Assembly: GCF_042667405.1 (NCBI RefSeq)
Contig: NZ_JBHVAL010000013.1
Coordinates: 62,001-126,000, forward strand
DNA: 64,000 nt
Source: Arthrobacter sp042667405
Lineage (GTDB): Bacteria; Actinomycetota; Actinomycetes; Actinomycetales; Micrococcaceae
Direction of reading: 5' to 3'
Part shown: piece by piece, positions 25,515 through 34,360 of the stretch
Numbering within the stretch: the stretch's first letter is position 1
Layout: the number at the start of each line of letters is the position of its first letter
Made by a program: the position numbers and the translations under genes
Notes under the pieces: generated by a model
What the model was told of the DNA's origin: nothing
The model's input: only the letters and a program-made list of their open reading frames with translations
The model's database searches: none

Positions 25515-25579
25515 GAGTTTTTGTACAGCTAATGCCCCTAAAACTCAGTCTTAGGGGCATTAGCTGTACAAAAACTCGA
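25515..25579. terminator. Perfect 28-bp-arm hairpin at the end of the rimP-infB-rbfA operon
   Basis: Arms 25515-25542 and 25552-25579 are perfect complements over 28 bp with a 9-nt loop; the outer end is AT-rich (CGAGTTTTTGTACAG) and the inner end GC-rich. It begins 6 bp after the rbfA stop and touches the deaminase -10 region. It probably ends the translation-factor operon; the outer arm supplies a short T-run after the GC-rich inner stem. Confidence 0.75.
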
Positions 25580-25585
25580 GGGGGG

Positions 25586-26053
25586 TTAGCGGGCGGCATC
25601 CTCGTCGTCGACGTCGTCTTCGTCGAGGTCGTCCGGGTCATCGCCCTTGTACGGATCGGCGTCGCCTGCGTGCTTGGCACCGGCAGCCAATGCGGCTACC
25701 TCTGCGTCGCGACGCTTGGCTTCGCGCAGCAGTTCCTCAAGGTTGGAGGCATTGACCGGGATCTGGTCTGCCACGAATTCGAGGGTAGGCGTGAGACGGA
25801 CCGTAATGTTGCGGCCAACTTCCTGGCGCAGAACACCCTTTGCCTTCTCCAGCGCCTTCGCGGCATCGGAGTGGGCTGCCTCATCACCGAACACGGTGTA
25901 GTAGATGGTGGCGTGCCGAAGGTCGTTGGTGACGCGGGCGTCAGTGACCGTGATGGACTCGACGCGCGGATCCTTGACCCGGCGCCCGAGCGCCTCAGCG
26001 ACGACGACCTTGATCCGCTGTGCAAGTTTGGCAGCGCGTGCGGGATCAGCCAT
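25586..26053 (-). CDS. rbfA: Ribosome-binding factor A
   Basis: KH-fold 30S maturation factor acting on helix 1 of 16S rRNA. 155 aa: starts RAAKLAQRIKVVVAEALGRRVKDPR, with KALEKAKGVLRQEVGRNITVRLTPTLEF in the core. The last 40 residues form a strongly acidic Asp/Glu tail (DDPDDLDEDDVDDED), typical of actinobacterial RbfA. ATG 26053 has CAGGAGG upstream. Follows infB after 77 bp that contain a hairpin. Confidence 0.95.
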   Translation of the reverse strand: MADPARAAKLAQRIKVVVAEALGRRVKDPRVESITVTDARVTNDLRHATIYYTVFGDEAAHSDAAKALEKAKGVLRQEVGRNITVRLTPTLEFVADQIPVNASNLEELLREAKRRDAEVAALAAGAKHAGDADPYKGDDPDDLDEDDVDDEDAAR

Positions 26054-26083
26054 GACTTCCTCCTGGAAAGTAGAAACGGGGAC

Positions 26084-26121
26084 GGAACGGGTCCGCCGGG
26101 ATTACCCGACGGACCCGTTCC
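26084..26121 (-). terminator. Hairpin between infB and rbfA
   Basis: 17-bp arms (26084-26100 and 26105-26121) with one mismatch and a 4-nt loop. No T-tract. As rbfA normally belongs to the same operon it may be a partial terminator or RNA-processing element that lowers rbfA expression relative to infB. Confidence 0.6.
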
Positions 26122-26130
26122 ATGCGGAAC

Positions 26131-28986
26131 CTAGACGCGCGGCTTTTCGCGCATCTCGAAGGTCTCGATGATGTCGCCTTCGCTGATGTCATTGAAGGAG
26201 CCAAGACCGATACCACACTCGAAGTCGGTACGGACTTCGGTGGCGTCATCCTTGAAGCGCTTGAGCGTCTCAACGGTGAGGTTGTCACCGATGACCTTGC
26301 CGTCGCGGCTGACACGTGCCTTGCTGTTACGGCGGATGATGCCCGAGCGGACGATCGAGCCGGCGATGTTACCGAACTTGGAAGAACGGAAGACTTCGCG
26401 AACCTCGGCGGTGCCGAGCTGGACTTCCTCGTATTCAGGCTTGAGCATGCCCTTGAGAGCCATCTCAATGTCATCGATTGCTGCGTAGATGACCGAGTAG
26501 AAGCGCATGTCCACGCCTTCACGGTCAGCCAGTTCAGCCACGCGTTCAGCCGGCTTGACGTTGAAGCCGATGATGATGGCGTTGTCCACCGTTGCCAGGT
26601 TGACGTCGTTCTGCGTGATGGCACCCACACCACGGTGGATGACACGGAGCTGCACGTCGTCGTCTCCGACATCGATCTTGAGCAATGCGTCTTCGAGGGC
26701 TTCCACGGCACCGGACACGTCACCCTTGAGGATGAGGTTGAGGGTGTCGATCTTGCCTTCGGCAACTGCCTGGTCGAAGTCTTCCAGGCTGATGCGCTTG
26801 CGACGCTTGGCCAGGGCGGCGTTGCGGTCTGCTGCTTCGCGCTTCTCAGCGATCTGGCGGGCCGTACGCTCGTCAGGGGTCACCAGGAAGGTGTCACCTG
26901 CACGCGGCACGTTGGACAAACCGAGCACCTGGACCGGACGGGACGGCAGTGCGACATCCAGTGCCTCGCCGTTCTCGTCGAACATTGCGCGGACGCGGCC
27001 GTGAGCCGTACCGGCAACGATCGTGTCGCCAACAGCCAAAGTACCCGACTGCACCAGGACGGTGGCCACGGAGCCGCGGCCCTTGTCCAGGTTCGCTTCG
27101 ATGGCGATGCCTCGAGCGTCCTTGTCCGGGTTGGCACGCAGATCCAAGGCGGCATCTGCGGTCAGCAGGACGGCGTCGATCAGTTCGTCGATGTTGAGGT
27201 TCTGGCGGGCAGAAACCTCAACGAACATGGTGTCGCCACCGTATTCCTCGGGAACCAGGCCGTACTCAGTGAGCTGGCCCTTGACCTTGTCCGGGTTGGC
27301 GCCTTCCTTGTCGATCTTGTTCACAGCGACAACGATCGGCACATTTGCCGCCTGGGCGTGGTTGAGCGCTTCAACCGTCTGCGGCATGACGCCGTCGTCG
27401 GCTGCGACAACCAGGATCGCGATGTCGGTCACCTTCGCACCACGGGCACGCATGGCCGTGAAGGCCTCGTGACCGGGGGTGTCGATGAAGGTGATGTCGC
27501 GGGCCTGGCCCTCGTGGATGTGGCTGATCTGGTAAGCACCGATGTGCTGGGTGATTCCACCGTGCTCGCCGGCCACAACGTTGGAGTTGCGGATGGCGTC
27601 AAGCAGGCGGGTCTTACCGTGGTCAACGTGACCCATGACGGTGACAACCGGCGGACGCGGTTCGAGGACGTCGTCGCCTTCGGCGTCGAGTTCGTCCTGG
27701 ATGTTGATGTCGAACTGGTCCAGGAGCTCGCGCTCCTCGTCTTCGGGCGAAACAACCTGAAGCTTGTAGCCAAGTTCGGCACCGAGCAGGCCAAAGGTGT
27801 CTTCGTCCAGCGACTGGGTTGCCGTTGCCATCTCACCGAGGTGGAACAGTACGGTCACCAGCGATGCGGGGTTCGCATCGATCTTCTCGGCGAAGTCCGT
27901 AATGGACGAGCCGCGACGCAGGCGGATGATGGTCTCGCCGTCACCGCGGGGTACTGATACGCCGCCCAGCGACGGAGCACTCATCTGCTCCAGTTCCTGG
28001 CGCTTGGCACGCTTCGACTTGCGCTGCTTGCCACGACCGGCGCCGCCCTTGCCGAAGGCACCCTGGGTACCACCGCGGCCACGGCCGCCCTTGCCAAAGC
28101 CACCACCGGCGGGAGCTCCGCCACCAGTGCCTGAACCCGGAGCGCCACCCGGACGGCCAGCGCCGCCACCCGGACGGCCAGCGCCGCCGGGACGGCCTGC
28201 GCCACCCGGAGCCGGACGCTCAGTACGGTTGGGCATCATGCCCGGAGTCGGACGGTTTCCGCCACCAGGACCACCGGCAGGACGCGGAGCGCCCGGACGG
28301 GGTGCGCCAGGACGCGGGGCACCCGGACGGGGGCCACCGGTTCCTGCTGCGGGACGAGGACCACCGGTGCCGGCCGCGGGGCGGGGACCACCCGGACGTT
28401 CGCCATCATTGCGACGTTCGCCACGGGGCATGCCCTGCGACGGTGCGAACGGGTTGTTACCCGGACGCGGCGGACGGTCACCATCGCCACCACGGCCACG
28501 GGGCATGCCCTGCGACGTAGCGAACGGGTTGTTGCCGGGACGGGGACCCCCCGGACGCGGGGCCTGGCCGCCTTGGCGTGCCGGAGAAGGAGTCTCTGCC
28601 TTGGGAGCAGGACGAGCACCGGGCTTGGCCGAAACCGGGGTGGATGCGGCCGGAGCAGCAGGTGCTGCCGGAGCCGGAGCCGAGGGAGCCGGAGCTGCCG
28701 GAGCGGGAGCTGCAGGCGCCGGGGCCGGAGCCTTCGGCGTCGCAGGGCCCGGAGCCGGAGCAGCCGGACGGGATACGGGACGGTTAGCCGCAGGAGCGGC
28801 TGCTGGGGCGGCAGACTTGGCAGCGCCGGCACCCGGGTAGGCGTCGCGAAGCTTCTTCACGACGGGGGCCTCAATGGTGGAAGAGGCGGAGCGAACGAAT
28901 TCGCCCAATTCCTGCAGTTTGGTCACTGCATCTTTGGAAGTAATACCGAGCTCTTTGGCGAGCTCATGTACGCGGACCTTGGCCAC
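26131..28986 (-). CDS. infB: Translation initiation factor IF-2
   Basis: GTPase that brings initiator tRNA to the 30S subunit. 951 aa, long-form actinobacterial type. N-terminal IF2_N domain (VRVHELAKELGITSKDAVTKL), an extended Pro/Ala/Gly/Arg-rich region (about 50-320) with internal repeats, then the G domain (G1 GHVDHGKT near residue 451, G3 DTPGHEAF, G4 NKID) and C-terminal beta-barrel domains. GTG 28986 follows AGGAG by 4 nt. A hairpin (28998-29013) lies just upstream of the ribosome binding site. Follows ylxR by 152 bp in the rimP-nusA-ylxR-infB-rbfA order. Confidence 0.97.
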   Translation of the reverse strand: MAKVRVHELAKELGITSKDAVTKLQELGEFVRSASSTIEAPVVKKLRDAYPGAGAAKSAAPAAAPAANRPVSRPAAPAPGPATPKAPAPAPAAPAPAAPAPSAPAPAAPAAPAASTPVSAKPGARPAPKAETPSPARQGGQAPRPGGPRPGNNPFATSQGMPRGRGGDGDRPPRPGNNPFAPSQGMPRGERRNDGERPGGPRPAAGTGGPRPAAGTGGPRPGAPRPGAPRPGAPRPAGGPGGGNRPTPGMMPNRTERPAPGGAGRPGGAGRPGGGAGRPGGAPGSGTGGGAPAGGGFGKGGRGRGGTQGAFGKGGAGRGKQRKSKRAKRQELEQMSAPSLGGVSVPRGDGETIIRLRRGSSITDFAEKIDANPASLVTVLFHLGEMATATQSLDEDTFGLLGAELGYKLQVVSPEDEERELLDQFDINIQDELDAEGDDVLEPRPPVVTVMGHVDHGKTRLLDAIRNSNVVAGEHGGITQHIGAYQISHIHEGQARDITFIDTPGHEAFTAMRARGAKVTDIAILVVAADDGVMPQTVEALNHAQAANVPIVVAVNKIDKEGANPDKVKGQLTEYGLVPEEYGGDTMFVEVSARQNLNIDELIDAVLLTADAALDLRANPDKDARGIAIEANLDKGRGSVATVLVQSGTLAVGDTIVAGTAHGRVRAMFDENGEALDVALPSRPVQVLGLSNVPRAGDTFLVTPDERTARQIAEKREAADRNAALAKRRKRISLEDFDQAVAEGKIDTLNLILKGDVSGAVEALEDALLKIDVGDDDVQLRVIHRGVGAITQNDVNLATVDNAIIIGFNVKPAERVAELADREGVDMRFYSVIYAAIDDIEMALKGMLKPEYEEVQLGTAEVREVFRSSKFGNIAGSIVRSGIIRRNSKARVSRDGKVIGDNLTVETLKRFKDDATEVRTDFECGIGLGSFNDISEGDIIETFEMREKPRV

Positions 28987-28997
28987 ATTTCTCCTGT

Positions 28998-29013
28998 CTC
29001 GGTCCGCACCGAG
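28998..29013 (-). promoter_or_regulatory. Small hairpin next to the infB ribosome binding site
   Basis: CTCGGT-CCGC-ACCGAG as read on the plus strand, a perfect 6-bp stem with 4-nt loop, 2 nt upstream of the AGGAG of infB. It could affect ribosome access. Confidence 0.35.
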
Positions 29014-29138
29014 CCAGGCACGAACCGTCTACTTCTTACTGCGGGCCTTCGCCGCTTGCGCGCATGAAAGGCCCATTGCAGAGCGCAACAAAGTTGTCAT
29101 CGTTACGCACTCATCGCTGGGAACTCATCGGGTTTCCA

Positions 29139-29480
29139 TCAGTTTTCTGACCCGCTTTCAGGTTTGGACGGTTTTCCTGTGGGTGCCGCGGCCTCCACAG
29201 GTGGCGTACCCGGCATCAGGTAGCGCTCGACGGCGCCCGTTTCAGTCGCGCCCGCAAGGGCCCTTCCGAACGCGCGACGCTTGATCGCCAATGCCAAGCA
29301 CTTCTCGCTGGGGTGCAGCCACGCACCCCTGCCGGTCATCCGGCGTCGAACATCGACGAGGACGGCGGGTGAACCGCCGCCTTGGGCGACCAGCCGGACA
29401 AGCTCGGACCGGGAGCCTTGCTTCCGGCATCCAATGCACGTGCGAACAGGCCCTTGGACGCGTTCAAGCAGTTCAGCCAC
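29139..29480 (-). CDS. ylxR: YlxR family RNA-binding/nucleoid-associated protein
   Basis: 113 aa DUF448 protein. Hallmark RTCIGCRKQGSRSELVRLV, then GRGAWLHPSEKCLALAIKRRAFGRAL. Family members bind RNA or act as nucleoid-associated regulators in low-GC Gram-positives. The C-terminal 25 residues are disordered (Pro/Ser/Glu). GTG 29480 is the best available start but has no strong ribosome binding site. Sits in its canonical place between nusA and infB. Confidence 0.88.
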   Translation of the reverse strand: MAELLERVQGPVRTCIGCRKQGSRSELVRLVAQGGGSPAVLVDVRRRMTGRGAWLHPSEKCLALAIKRRAFGRALAGATETGAVERYLMPGTPPVEAAAPTGKPSKPESGSEN

Positions 29481-29673
29481 GACGTGTCCAACCTGCCTTA
29501 CGCTACTGTCGCCCGGCGTCCAGGCTGGTCAAATCAGCCGTGGCACACCAAAACACATGGATACCGGACGTAAGCCCGGTTCCATCCATTCTAGCCCCCC
29601 GGCCCCTGAGTCCTGAAACCAGGGCGCCGGGAGCGTGGCGCGGAACCGGCGGCCGGGGCAGGCCCGTTCCCCG
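29481..29673 (-). other. nusA-ylxR intergenic region with a possible promoter
   Basis: 193 bp without a gene. On the minus strand TTCAGG, an 18-bp spacer and TAGAAT resemble a promoter that could supplement ylxR-infB-rbfA expression. A small imperfect hairpin around GGAACCGG/CCGGTATCC follows. Confidence 0.35.
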
Positions 29674-30654
29674 CTATTCAGACTTGGCGGGCGCGGCGTC
29701 CGAAACGATATCGATGCGCCATCCCGTCAGCTTGGCCGCAAGCCGGGCATTCTGGCCCTCTTTGCCGATCGCCAGCGAAAGCTGGTAGTCAGGGACCACG
29801 ACGCGCGCAGAACGGGTAGCCTCGTCCGTGATTGTGACCGAATTCACCCTCGACGGCGACAACGAGTTCGCGATGAAGGTTGCCGGGTCTTCGCTGAAGT
29901 CGACAATGTCGATCTTTTCGTCGTTCAACTCGGTCATGACAGCGCGGACGCGTGAACCCATTTCACCGATGCAGGCACCCTTGGCATTAACGCCCGGAAT
30001 GTTGGCCTTCACCGCGATCTTGGTACGGTGACCGGCCTCGCGGGCCAGCGCCACGATCTCCACGGAACGGTCAGCGATCTCCGGAACTTCCATTTCGAAG
30101 AGCTTCCGGACCAGGCCGGGGTGCGAGCGGGAGAGGGTGATGGACGGCCCCTTGGCACCACGGTGGACGTCCACAACGAAGGCACGCAGGCGGCTTCCGT
30201 GCAGGTACTTCTCGCCGGGAACCTGCTCGGGCGGGGGAAGCAGCGCTTCGATGGCTCCCAGGTTGACCTGGATCATGTGCGGGTTGTTGCCCTGCTGGAT
30301 CATTCCAGCAACGAGTTCGCCTTCACGGCCCTTGAACTCGCCCAGCACGTTGTCGTCCTCTACGTCGCGCAGGCGCTGGAGGATGATCTGGCGTGCGGTG
30401 CTTGCCGCGATGCGGCCGAAGCCGGCCGGGGTGTCTTCAAACTCGCCGATGGCCTCGCCGTCGTCGTCGATTTCAGTCGCCCAGATGGTGACGTGTCCGC
30501 TCTTGCGGTCCAGCTCGGCGCGGGCCTTCTCGTAGGCGCCGGGCGTCTTGTGGTATGCCACCAGCAGCGCTTGTTCGATGGTGGGAATCAGGAGATCCAG
30601 CGGGATTTCACGCTCACGCTCCAGGAGTCTCAGTGCGCTCATGTCAATATCCAT
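29674..30654 (-). CDS. nusA: Transcription termination/antitermination factor NusA
   Basis: RNA-polymerase-binding factor for pausing, termination and antitermination. 326 aa: N-terminal RNAP-binding domain (MDIDMSALRLLEREREIPLDLL), S1 domain (about 110-180), then KH1 and KH2 (SVEIVALAREAGHRTKIAVK; GACIGEMGSRVRAVMTEL; QLSLAIGKEGQNARLAAKLTGW). It lacks the acidic C-terminal repeats of enterobacteria, as usual in Actinobacteria. Its ATG overlaps the rimP stop (TAATG). Confidence 0.96.
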   Translation of the reverse strand: MDIDMSALRLLEREREIPLDLLIPTIEQALLVAYHKTPGAYEKARAELDRKSGHVTIWATEIDDDGEAIGEFEDTPAGFGRIAASTARQIILQRLRDVEDDNVLGEFKGREGELVAGMIQQGNNPHMIQVNLGAIEALLPPPEQVPGEKYLHGSRLRAFVVDVHRGAKGPSITLSRSHPGLVRKLFEMEVPEIADRSVEIVALAREAGHRTKIAVKANIPGVNAKGACIGEMGSRVRAVMTELNDEKIDIVDFSEDPATFIANSLSPSRVNSVTITDEATRSARVVVPDYQLSLAIGKEGQNARLAAKLTGWRIDIVSDAAPAKSE

Positions 30655-31265
30655 TAGGCCTCCTCGGAAGGTCCGTTGTGCTCGTCTTCCAGCGCAGCCT
30701 CATGGAGGTGGCTGAATTCAATCTCGACTTTTCCTTGGCGGATCCTGTCGAAAGGAATAGTGATGGGGTCGCCTTGCTTGGGCTTCATGCCCTTCTTGAC
30801 TTCGTGCTCGGGGATCAGCGTCACATCGTTGTCACCGACGGACGTGATGCGGCCCAGCACGTTCTCGCCCTGGATGACGTTGACCCGGACCATGCGGCCA
30901 CGGGCCCGGTGCCAGTGGCGGGGTTCGGTCAGGGGACGTCCAACGCCCGGGGAGGAAACCTCGAGGTCATAGGGACGGCCGTCGTCGTGGGGATCGTTGT
31001 CAAGGATATCCGACAGTCCGCGGGAGACATCGGCGATAGCATCAAGGCTGACGCCGCCGGTTTCCTCCTGCGGAAGATCCACGACGACGTGGACGGTGCG
31101 GTGGGATCCGGCAACGTGGATGGAAACATCCTCGAGGTAGAGCCTGCTGGCAAGGACCGCCGGTTCGAGCAGCGCTTTGAGCCTGCTCTCTTCCGGGTTG
31201 TGGATGGTGGCCGTTGAGTTCGATTCAGAACGGTCTGTTGAAGTCGTGGCTTCCGAGTCACTCAC
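30654..31265 (-). CDS. rimP: Ribosome maturation factor RimP
   Basis: Needed for 30S subunit assembly. 203 aa: N-terminal domain with VHVVVDLPQEETGGVSLDAIADVSRGLSDILD, then the family motif YDLEVSSPGVGRPL, and an SH3-like C-terminal domain. The first 25 residues are a polar Ser/Thr-rich extension. GTG 31265. First gene of the nusA-infB operon and divergent from the DUF4439 gene. Confidence 0.94.
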   Translation of the reverse strand: MSDSEATTSTDRSESNSTATIHNPEESRLKALLEPAVLASRLYLEDVSIHVAGSHRTVHVVVDLPQEETGGVSLDAIADVSRGLSDILDNDPHDDGRPYDLEVSSPGVGRPLTEPRHWHRARGRMVRVNVIQGENVLGRITSVGDNDVTLIPEHEVKKGMKPKQGDPITIPFDRIRQGKVEIEFSHLHEAALEDEHNGPSEEA

Positions 31266-31370
31266 GTTGCCCGCCGCCTCCCGATAGATGTTGTTGTGAC
31301 TACTAGCCTAACGATTTTCCGCGCGACATGGTGCACTGAGTCGCCCGCCCACGTGACACCATGGTGTGTT

Positions 31371-32495
31371 GTGAACGGGCAAACAAGCGAAAAACGACGA
31401 ACACCGGACTGGGGCCGGGTTTTGCTGGTTGCCGTGGTGGCCCTGCTGGTCGCGGGCACCGGAATGGTGCTGGTTCCGCGCGATTCCGGGACTCCTGCGC
31501 CCGTTTCCTTCTCCGAATCCGCCCGTGCCGAGGCCTCCTCCGATGCAGTGGAGTTGCTGGAATCGGCCGGAGCCCTGTCCAGCGCCGAAGCTCCGGAGGC
31601 CAAAACCCCGGCCCTTGCAGGCGTTGTGACTTTGCTGACAACGCAAGCCCGGGCACTCATGGCTCCTGGAGCTACCACCGTCAGCTCCGCCCCTGCGTCC
31701 ACCCTCACGCCCGGCCCCGCAGCTGCGACGCGTGCTTCCCTGCTGGAGCACCTCTCCGCGAGCGGAAGGAAACGCCTGGCGGACGCGCGGGAGGCCGACG
31801 GCGGAATCGCCCGCCTGCTCGCCGCCGTCGGCACTGCCCAACTGATCCACTCCGAAACCCTGGCCGCGTCATGGCAGTTGCCCTTGCCCGCGGCCCCTTC
31901 GTCTCCCGCAAACGCCGAGGCGTCAACGACGGTACCGGCGGCCACACCCACTGCGGCCGCCTGCCCGTCCGTCAGCCCGACGCCAAAACCGTCGTCGGCC
32001 ACCACCGATTCGGCTCTCGCCGCAGCGGTCCGCTCTCAGCAGGAAGCCGTCTATGCCTACCAGGTAGCCCAGAAAAGGCTGGACGCCGGCGCTGCCACCC
32101 TCGCCGCCAAGGACTTGCAAGTGCACGCCCTCCTGCTCAGGCAGGCCGAGGCCTTGACGCGCGCCAACTGCGGCGACGTTCCCCCGGCATCGGCCGGATA
32201 CCAGCTGCCGGAGCTCTTTGCAAAGAACCCCGCCGCCGCCTTGGGTGCGCTCGAAGCGTCTTCTTTGCCAGGCTTCGCGGACCTTGTTGCCTTGTCCACC
32301 GGCGAAACCCGCGCCTGGGCGTTGGACGGCCTGCTTGCCTCGGCCCGCAGGAGCGTCGCTTGGGGCGCCGCTCTTCCGGCCCTGCCCGGAGTGACGTTCG
32401 ACGCCGGACAGTTGCCTGCACTGCCGACCCCAGGTACTGCTTCTGCACCGGTACAGGCAACTTCTGCACCGGCACAGGCAACGAGCGCGGGATAG
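31371..32495 (+). CDS. Membrane-anchored DUF4439 (ferritin-like fold) protein
   Basis: 374 aa. A short basic start is followed by one hydrophobic helix (LLVAVVALLVAGTGMVLV), an Ala/Pro/Ser-rich extracytoplasmic region of about 200 residues, and a C-terminal four-helix domain (about 225-340; AVRSQQEAVYAYQVAQKRL) of the DUF4439 type found next to rimP in many Actinobacteria. Function unknown; the ferritin-like fold does not by itself imply metal binding and no clear Glu-His iron ligands are visible. I chose GTG 31371; an earlier in-frame start at 31296 would bury the helix inside a longer leader. A competing long open frame over the same DNA is rejected. Confidence 0.75.
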   Translation: MNGQTSEKRRTPDWGRVLLVAVVALLVAGTGMVLVPRDSGTPAPVSFSESARAEASSDAVELLESAGALSSAEAPEAKTPALAGVVTLLTTQARALMAPGATTVSSAPASTLTPGPAAATRASLLEHLSASGRKRLADAREADGGIARLLAAVGTAQLIHSETLAASWQLPLPAAPSSPANAEASTTVPAATPTAAACPSVSPTPKPSSATTDSALAAAVRSQQEAVYAYQVAQKRLDAGAATLAAKDLQVHALLLRQAEALTRANCGDVPPASAGYQLPELFAKNPAAALGALEASSLPGFADLVALSTGETRAWALDGLLASARRSVAWGAALPALPGVTFDAGQLPALPTPGTASAPVQATSAPAQATSAG

Positions 32496-32546
32496 GCGAG
32501 CCTAGCCATGCTGGTCAAGGCCGTCCACCGGTGCTTGGCTTGGAAC

Positions 32547-33275
32547 ATGGCCTCCACAGAAACTGCCACCACCCACGAGAACGAGCCACACCGCGACGAC
32601 CTGGCGCACCGGCTGAACTGGCTACGGGCCGGGGTGCTTGGGGCGAACGACGGGATCGTATCGGTCGCCGCAATCGTGGTGGGCGTGGCAGGTGCCACCA
32701 CCAACACTGGCAGCATCCTCGCCGCGGGAACAGCGGGTTTGGTGGGCGGAGCGATCTCCATGGCGTTGGGAGAATACGTGTCCGTCAGCAGCCAGAGCGA
32801 CACGCAAAAGGCCCTGATCGAAAAGGAACGCCGGGAACTCGCTGAACAACCCGAGGACGAACTCAATGAGCTTGCCGCGATCTACGAATCCAAGGGCCTT
32901 AGCCCCAAGACGGCGAGGACCGTTGCCGAGGAGCTCACCGAGCACGATGCCTTGGCTGCCCACCTGTCCGCCGAACTGAACATCCACGAAAACGACATCG
33001 TGAGCCCTTGGAACGCTGCGCTTGCCTCCGCAGTGGCGTTCACTTTGGGAGCAGTGCTGCCAATGCTGGCAATCCTGCTTCCTCCCCCGGAAATGCGTGT
33101 GCCCCTGACGTTCGTTGCGGTGCTACTGGCACTCGCCATCACAGGAGCCATTGGGGCTTGGATTGGCGGGGCGTCCCGCTTCCGGGCTGCAGTCCGGGTG
33201 GTTCTCGGCGGTGCCCTGGCCTTGGCGGCGACGTTCTCGATCGGAACGCTCTTGGGTGCCAGCGGCGTTTTCTAA
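32547..33275 (+). CDS. VIT1/CCC1-family iron/manganese transporter
   Basis: 242 aa. N-terminal HRLNWLRAGVLGANDGIVSVAAIVVGVAG is the family signature with metal-site residues; two helices, a cytoplasmic Glu-rich loop (about 80-150: EKERRELAEQPEDELNELAAIYESKGLS) and three C-terminal helices follow. Bacterial members export or sequester Fe2+/Mn2+. ATG 32547 fits homologue N-termini; an upstream in-frame ATG at 32508 is possible. Lies 51 bp after the DUF4439 gene and may share its transcript. Confidence 0.9.
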   Translation: MASTETATTHENEPHRDDLAHRLNWLRAGVLGANDGIVSVAAIVVGVAGATTNTGSILAAGTAGLVGGAISMALGEYVSVSSQSDTQKALIEKERRELAEQPEDELNELAAIYESKGLSPKTARTVAEELTEHDALAAHLSAELNIHENDIVSPWNAALASAVAFTLGAVLPMLAILLPPPEMRVPLTFVAVLLALAITGAIGAWIGGASRFRAAVRVVLGGALALAATFSIGTLLGASGVF

Positions 33276-33309
33276 GGTCCGTGCCTTGCCACGGAGTTAG
33301 GCTGTTCGC

Positions 33310-34329
33310 GTGACCCTTCACGCGATGATTCCCATTCCGGGCGACCTTCACGCCCGTTACAACCGCGACTCCGCGGGCCGGGACTGGCTGGCCAGCCTGC
33401 CGGGACTCATCTCCGAAGCACTGGAACGCTGGCAGCTCATCGTGGACCTGGCCCCTGGCGAGGAACCATGGAACGGCCACGGCGCTTTGGTGGTGCCGGT
33501 CGTGCAGGACAGCGGCGCTGCAGCCTTGAAAATTGCCTTCCCCCACGACGAGGCGAGGGTGGAGCGGTACGCACTGGAACTGTGGGACGGCCGTGGCGCT
33601 GTCCGCCTCCTGGCTTCCGATGCCGCCAGCTGCTCCATGCTCCTGGAACGGTTGGATGCCTCACGCTGGCTGCAGGACGCTTCGATGGACCAGGCAGTTG
33701 ACGCGTGGGGCGGCATTGTCCGGGAACTGTCCATCCCGCCCGGCGATGGGCTCCAGTGGCGGGCCTTTGACCACATAGCGGGGACCGCGGAGCGCTGGAG
33801 CGATGAACTGCCCGCCGAATGGGAACGCCTTGAGCGGCCTTTCCCCAGATGGTTGTTGGAGGCGGCCCTTGAGGTGTGCCAAACGCGCGGAGCCGTAGGC
33901 CGCCGTTCGGGTAGAGACGTGCTGGTGCACACCGATCTGCACTTCATGAACATCCTTGCCACGCGTGCAGACCAGCATGGGCGCGGGAGCTATCTCGCCA
34001 TCGATCCACAGCCGCAGATCGGCGAGGCGGAGTTTTCGGTGGCGCCGCTTCTCTGGAACCGCATTCATGACCTCTCCCGGACAGATCCGGAGACCGCGTT
34101 GCATGAGCGCTGCACGGACTTCAGCCTTGCCGCCGGCCTTGACCCGGAGATCGCACGGCAGTGGAGCGTTGCCCGCGAAGTGGCGAACGCTTTGTGGTAC
34201 GCCGCAAAACAAGAACACGACGGCGATCTGGCGCGCTCCCTGTGGGTTGCCAGCACCATGGCAGGCCGGACGCTGGACCATTTGCCGCGAGCCCACGAAC
34301 TTCCTGACCCAGGTGAGCTCAAAAGCTGA
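33310..34329 (+). CDS. Aminoglycoside/hydroxyurea phosphotransferase-like kinase
   Basis: 339 aa, protein-kinase-like fold of the streptomycin 6-kinase / hydroxyurea resistance (APH(6)-hur) type. N-lobe GEEPWNGHGALVVPVV and lysine in AAALKIAFP; catalytic loop LVHTDLHFMNIL and metal-binding YLAIDPQPQIGEAEF. Actual substrate and any resistance are unknown; chromosomal relatives often have no resistance phenotype. GTG 33310 has TAGGCT ending 6 nt upstream, so it is probably leaderless and independent of the VIT gene 34 bp before it. Confidence 0.82.
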   Translation: MTLHAMIPIPGDLHARYNRDSAGRDWLASLPGLISEALERWQLIVDLAPGEEPWNGHGALVVPVVQDSGAAALKIAFPHDEARVERYALELWDGRGAVRLLASDAASCSMLLERLDASRWLQDASMDQAVDAWGGIVRELSIPPGDGLQWRAFDHIAGTAERWSDELPAEWERLERPFPRWLLEAALEVCQTRGAVGRRSGRDVLVHTDLHFMNILATRADQHGRGSYLAIDPQPQIGEAEFSVAPLLWNRIHDLSRTDPETALHERCTDFSLAAGLDPEIARQWSVAREVANALWYAAKQEHDGDLARSLWVASTMAGRTLDHLPRAHELPDPGELKS

Positions 34330-34360
34330 GCACCCTCAGAAACTGAGCAGTCGTGCCGCC

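Noticed and set aside
26122..27957. 611-codon frame opposite infB
   Set aside because: Antisense shadow of the IF-2 G domain; no ribosome binding site and no known motif.
29090..29138. CGATGA repeated three times at 14-nt intervals between ylxR and infB
   Set aside because: Only six bases are conserved, there is no symmetry and no candidate protein; probably chance.
31361..32845. 494-codon plus-strand frame overlapping the DUF4439 and VIT genes
   Set aside because: Arg/Pro-rich, without hydrophobic pattern; the adjacent frame carries a signal anchor and DUF4439 helices and stops before the VIT gene.
33310..34329. Acquired antibiotic resistance gene
   Set aside because: The kinase fold is of the streptomycin/hydroxyurea type, but base composition matches its neighbours and there are no mobile-element signs; it looks like a chromosomal housekeeping relative.
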